DNA of 64,000 nt from Nectonema munidae. Lineage: Eukaryota; Nematomorpha; Nectonematoida; Nectonematidae. The notes beneath the pieces are model-generated. The model searched no databases, was not told the DNA's origin, and worked only from the letters and a program-made list of their open reading frames with translations. A program made the position numbers and the translations under genes. The DNA lies in NCBI GenBank assembly GCA_030549495.1, contig JAUIRK010000922.1:1-64000 (forward strand), written 5' to 3'. Numbering within the stretch: position 1 is the stretch's first letter; each line of letters begins with the position of its first letter. Shown one piece after another: positions 1 to 64,000 of the stretch.

Positions 1-1905
<1,905 letters not shown>

Positions 1906-2420
1906 TTGTCGTCACCATAACATCACTGTTCCCTGTTTCTTCTTTTTTATTTGATTGCTTTTTTCTTAATTTTTTCGCATCATTTCCTATTGAGAGTGTT
2001 ATTTCGCCTTGAACACTGTTTACTTAATTATTATAATATCATTTCCATTATAAAGCTATCATCCTCTCATTATTTTATTTTTACTTCTATTTAATCATCT
2101 CAAACAAGAAATTTTTTCTTTTTCTAAAATTTCAATGAATTCCTTTCATCTTCAATCTTCTTTAAATGTCTTCTTTTTTCATACTTTCACTTCATCACAT
2201 GTAAAACAATTTTTTATGTTGAATCGTAACGGCTTTTTTAATATTTAGATTTCCGAATATTCCAGTTTTCCATTTAAGAGAAATTTTTAAAAAATAATCC
2301 AAAAGAAGAACCAAACACACACATATGTTATATATATAGGTTTATCAAAGAATTATGCAAATTGTTCTTTTCTTCTTCGGTTACGGTTTCCTTACATAAT
2401 AAAAAGCTCAAAAGTAGCGA
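1906..2420 (+). promoter_or_regulatory. Upstream region and probable 5' UTR of the aminopeptidase gene
   Basis: This AT-rich stretch lies between the CAT array and the start codon. A TATA-like run (tatatatata) is at about 2328-2338, some 85-90 bases before the ATG, a plausible core promoter if the 5' UTR is short. An in-frame TAG at 2415-2417, two codons before the ATG, fixes 2421 as the earliest start unless a separate 5' exon exists. I see no other regulatory site that I can name. Confidence 0.35.
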
Positions 2421-60574
<58,154 letters not shown>

Positions 60575-61307
60575 ATTCGGACCCACTTTTGAAATCTTCT
60601 AAACCTGCCGTCACAAACTTTCAAGCATCTTCTAAATTTCATGTGTCATTATTTCCCAGTGTCATTCTCTTCACTCCACTTTTCTAAATAACTGACTGAC
60701 TCATTTTCTATTCTGCCACAAAAAATCTTGAATTTCATAAAAATGTGCCTTTTTTTATCCAACTTTCTCTCGACCCAAAATTTGACGTTTGTGTTTACCG
60801 TGAAAACTGATTTTTTTTACTTTAACGTAACCTTATTTCTTTATCAAATAAAGTGAATATATTTTAAAAGATTGACGTTTTCGGACATTTAAGTTTCTGC
60901 AGGTGAAATGGGATTGTTCTCGAACAATTGAATTGCAAATGTTTGGATATGACTTATTCATCAAACAAGATTTGCATAGCAAACGTTTTCCTTTTGTGTT
61001 TAGTGATGCAGATATGTTTTTAATGTGCGTATATTCTCTTTTACATTGAATTTATAACTTTTACTGTTTACTTAATATACACATATTTTTCCGTTTATTT
61101 ATCTATACTAGAGTTGGGAAAATAACCATATTTTTTGATTTTTCGTCATCGATATCCTTTTCTTTTTCGTTAGCATCGATAACCCTAACAAAGTAATATT
61201 TTTTAAAATTAACGATAACGACTGGACATATTTGTCTTAAAAATTTAAGCAAATCTTAAATTCTCGTATTCCCGCGGCTTTTCCAAGAGTCCATCATTAG
61301 CTTTATA
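60575..61307. other. 3' UTR and intergenic spacer
   Basis: 3' UTR to about 60870, then spacer. A stretch at 61110-61220 (gagttgggaaaataacc, then 'gatttttcgtcatcgat' and 'cgttagcatcgataacc') may be part of a decayed repeat. No gene seen. Confidence 0.5.
60847..60852 (+). terminator. Polyadenylation signal aataaa of the aminopeptidase gene
   Basis: The first canonical aataaa downstream of the stop codon, giving a 3' UTR of about 290-300 bases. No competing signal is closer to the stop. Confidence 0.6.
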
Positions 61308-61530
61308 CAGTCGAACTTCATTACAACGAACGTCTTTACAACGAAATTTGATCTACAACGAAATAAATTGGATCCCCTATTTTGTCTGGATCTCTTTCAT
61401 TGAAATTTACACACGTATAACGAAATATCATCATAACAAAATCCTCATTACAACGAAATCAAATAAATGCCCTTTGAAGCCAATTTCGTTATACAACTTA
61501 ACGATCAGATAATTTTTATAGAATTTTTTT

Positions 61531-61660
61531 TGGTGTGGTATTTTCATCGATAAGGCGTTATTACACCGCTGACATCGAACTATGAGAAATATGGCTAAAC
61601 GGAAGATCGAACTTAGGGCTTCCGATTTCGAGACCTGCTCCCTCACCAATCACCCACGCA
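61531..61660 (-). mobile_element. tRNA-derived SINE, copy 5, nested in the Tigger element
   Basis: A more diverged copy: 'ggtattttcatcgataaggc', 'catcgaactatgagaaatat' and 'agatcgaacttagggcttcc' in + reading. It sits between the Tigger end and its transposase start. Confidence 0.6.
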
Positions 61661-62509
61661 ACCCGTCAAGAAATCATAGAATTTAATTAATAATTTTTTA
61701 AATTATAAACTTGATTTTTTTTAATTTGAAAATAAAAGGTTTCAAAATGGTGTTTGAAATTATTATTTTTTAATTTTTATTCAAATTTAATTTGTAATCT
61801 CTTAACTTGTTTTTAAAATTTTTTGGTAAAATTATTTTTAAAAAATTATAGTGTACACTTAAAATTTTTTTAGTTAGAACTCTAAGTCTAATATTTAATT
61901 TAAATACTTTTTTGATATTAATAGTCTTTAATTAACAGTCTTATTTTGGTAAAATTTTAAAAATGGAAACAAGGTCTAAGCGTAAGCAATTTTTTTCTTG
62001 AAAAAAAGAGAAATTTTGAAGAAATAGATAAAAACATTATGAAAATATCTGAAATTACTAAAAAAAAAATTTAGAATAAATTTTCAATTTTATCCACTTT
62101 TATTAAAGTAAAAGATAATATTTTGGACTCTTAGAATTTTTTAAATCAAAAAAGCCAAGAACACATTTTGCTGAAAATCATGACGTTGAAAAAGCGGTAT
62201 TTGAAAGGTTTGTTGAAAGTAGAGCAACAAATGTTACTTTAAATGGCCCAATTGTTTGTGAAAAAGCCTGTTTTTTGCGGCATCTCTTGGTTTTCCAAAT
62301 TTTAAAGCTAGCAGTGGTTGGTTATATAGATTTCAAAAAAGAAATAACATATGTTGGAAAAGTATGAGCGAAGAAGCAAAAGACGTCTCTTTGGAAATAG
62401 TTGATGAAAGGAAAAAAAGTATATTCCAAATCATTTAGAAAAATACTGTTTAGAGAATATTTATAACGCTGATGAAAGCGCATTATTTTTAAGTTATTAG
62501 GGCGAATAA

Positions 62510-63335
62510 AAGTCAAAAAGTAAAAAAAAAATTTTTTGTTCGAAATGTCATTGAAGTATGTTTATTGTGTTCAAGATGGTACGTACTTTCTAAAAATAAT
62601 TTTTTATTAGGTCAATAAAGTCAAAAAAAAAATTCACGTTAGGTCAAAAAAAAATTTTATTAAGTCAAAAAGAAAATCTATTGTGTCAAAAAAGTTAACC
62701 TCTGAAATACAAACTTCTCATAACTTTCAAAATATTTCAAAAACATATTGTTATTAAACATATAATATAGTCTTTTTACCCAAATAAACGCAAATTTTAA
62801 AAAAATATCGAAATTGCTTCAAATATAATAAATACTATTCTAATATTTTAATCATTAATATTTTATTAAATTGAGATTAGGGACACTTTGTTATATAAGC
62901 CTTGTTACACTTACTGAATTTTTGTTATTATAAAAATGTCCGGCGACTACAACCTCTACTGAACTATCTTTTTCAATGTTAAAAAAACTTCTGTGCAAAG
63001 ACAGAAACTTTGATCCAAAAAATATAATCAAATATATCTTGTTTTATTTTAAGTCTTATATTTGAAATTTTTCGTTTTAATCTCAAGTGCAATTTTTATT
63101 TTGCCATTATTATGCAATAGTACATTCAATAAAAATTTTTTTTTCATTTTCATTAAAAATATTGTACAATTTTTTTTTTCATTACGAAAAACTTAGAAGA
63201 AAAAAAATTTGATAGTTTTTCAAAAGTTGAGTTTTTCGTTTAAAAAAATATTTACATTTTTTAGGTCCAATTTTTTCAATTTTAGGTCAAAAAGTCAAAT
63301 TTTTGGAGGCATAAAGTCAAAAAAACAGAGTTTTC
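62510..63335 (+). mobile_element. Repeat nested in the Tigger transposase, with a hAT-like C-terminal fragment
   Basis: Interrupts the transposase between NADESALFFKLL and KGEKCIGGKH. At 62948-63060 an open stretch reads ATTTSTELSFSMLKKLLCKD then RNFDPKNIIKYI, resembling the hAT dimerisation motif (PAT/SS..ERAFS). Both edges are rich in 'ggtcaaaaa' motifs in the same orientation. Insertion boundaries and target duplication are not certain. Confidence 0.5.
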
Positions 63336-64000
63336 TTGCTCAAAAATTGTTCGTCTTGGACTTTCCAAATAAAACTTTATCTTTTTAAAGGTGAGAAATG
63401 TATTGGAGGAAAGCATTCTAAAGGAAGACTATCAATACTTCTGTGCTGCAATGCTACAGGAAGTGATATGCATTTACCTTGCAACTCCAAAAATCATTCT
63501 AAATCTTGGATGACAGCTGAAATTTTCGGTGAATGAATAATTAAATTGAACAAGATTATGATATCAAAAAAGAAAAAAAGTTTGCTCTTGTTTGATAATT
63601 GCACTGCTCACAAAATATACTTTAATGAATTAAAAAACATTGAAGTTAATCATTTTCCGCCAAACTCAACTTCAATATGCCAGCCTCTTGATCAAGGAAT
63701 AATAAGAGCATTCAAAGATAAATATCGAACAAACTTGATTAGAACTCTTTTTGCCGACAGTGAAATTCAAAAATGTTATATAAATATCTTTGAAGCCATG
63801 AGATTAGTTGTTGCAGCAGGGGATTCTTTGGAAACAAAAACAATAATTAATTGTCTTGGTAAAGCTGGATATGCTTCCCAAAATGAAATTTGAATGAATT
63901 GTAACCAATCTCAAGAATCACAACAAGAACTGATGTTACTTTGCAAAGAAAGGCGTTTTGATGAGCAATTGATTATTATTTTATTATAGAATACGTTTCT

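Larger units (their letters stand above)
61308..64000 (+). mobile_element. pogo/Tigger-type DNA transposon, runs off right edge
   Basis: The left end is CAGTCGAACTTCATTACAACG after a TA, followed by repeats of 'acaacgaaat', typical of Tigger ends. The transposase starts at ATG 61973 (METRSKRKQFF...). HTH pieces read LKKIDKNIMKISEIT, then FKASSGWLYRFQKRNN (about 62300-62350) of the CENP-B-type DNA-binding domain, and NADESALFFKLL (62466-62500), the first catalytic Asp block. After a nested insertion come KGEKCIGGKHSKGRLSILLC (63390-63450), LLLFDNCTAH (second catalytic Asp, near 63590) and FPPNSTSICQPLDQGIIRAF. Early stops and the insertion make it inactive. The right end lies outside the window. 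Confidence 0.85.

Overview
This is a 64-kb stretch of AT-rich animal nuclear DNA. It is filled almost end to end by one host gene on the + strand: a 21-exon type II membrane aminopeptidase of the M1 (aminopeptidase N-like) family. I placed the exons by hand from protein similarity, GT/AG sites and codon phase. They add up to 2,997 coding bases (998 residues plus stop), every junction phase agrees, and the start, transmembrane anchor, GAMENWG, HEXXH-X18-E, catalytic tyrosine and stop are all present. Kilobase-scale introns and the mix of mobile elements (piggyBac, hAT, pogo/Tigger, CR1/Jockey-like LINEs, tRNA-derived SINEs) suggest an invertebrate, most likely an arthropod. The species cannot be named from the sequence.

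Layout. 1-1905 is an uninterrupted (CAT)n array running off the left edge. 1906-2420 is the gene's upstream region. Exon 1 (2421-3142) carries the cytoplasmic tail, membrane anchor and N-terminal beta domain. Intron 1 (18.6 kb) holds two piggyBac remnants, a decayed LINE, TTAA-bounded MITEs, an hAT MITE, a transposase-like relic and a SINE. Exons 2-5 (21.7-30.4 kb) lead up to the active site. Intron 3 holds an hAT MITE with a perfect 8-bp target duplication, a foldback repeat and another piggyBac relic. Intron 4 holds a 2.4-kb inverted-repeat element with a conserved zinc-binding-type gene. Exons 5-8 carry the catalytic residues. Exons 9-21 (37.8-60.6 kb) encode the beta and helical C-terminal domains. 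A 673-bp (CT)n array lies in intron 12. Exon 14 sits in a tandem duplication, so a second, slightly different copy (14B) lies 1.76 kb downstream. After the polyadenylation signal (60847), a pogo/Tigger transposon starts at 61308 and runs off the right edge; it has a SINE and a further repeat nested inside it.

There is one host gene; everything else is repeat or mobile DNA in its introns and flanks. The points most worth following up are the duplicated 56-bp exon, where inclusion of both copies would shift the frame; the CACTG-ended element at 27632-30026; the abundant 137-bp TTAA MITE family, including two copies that share one TTAA; and a foldback family built from a ~21-bp motif.
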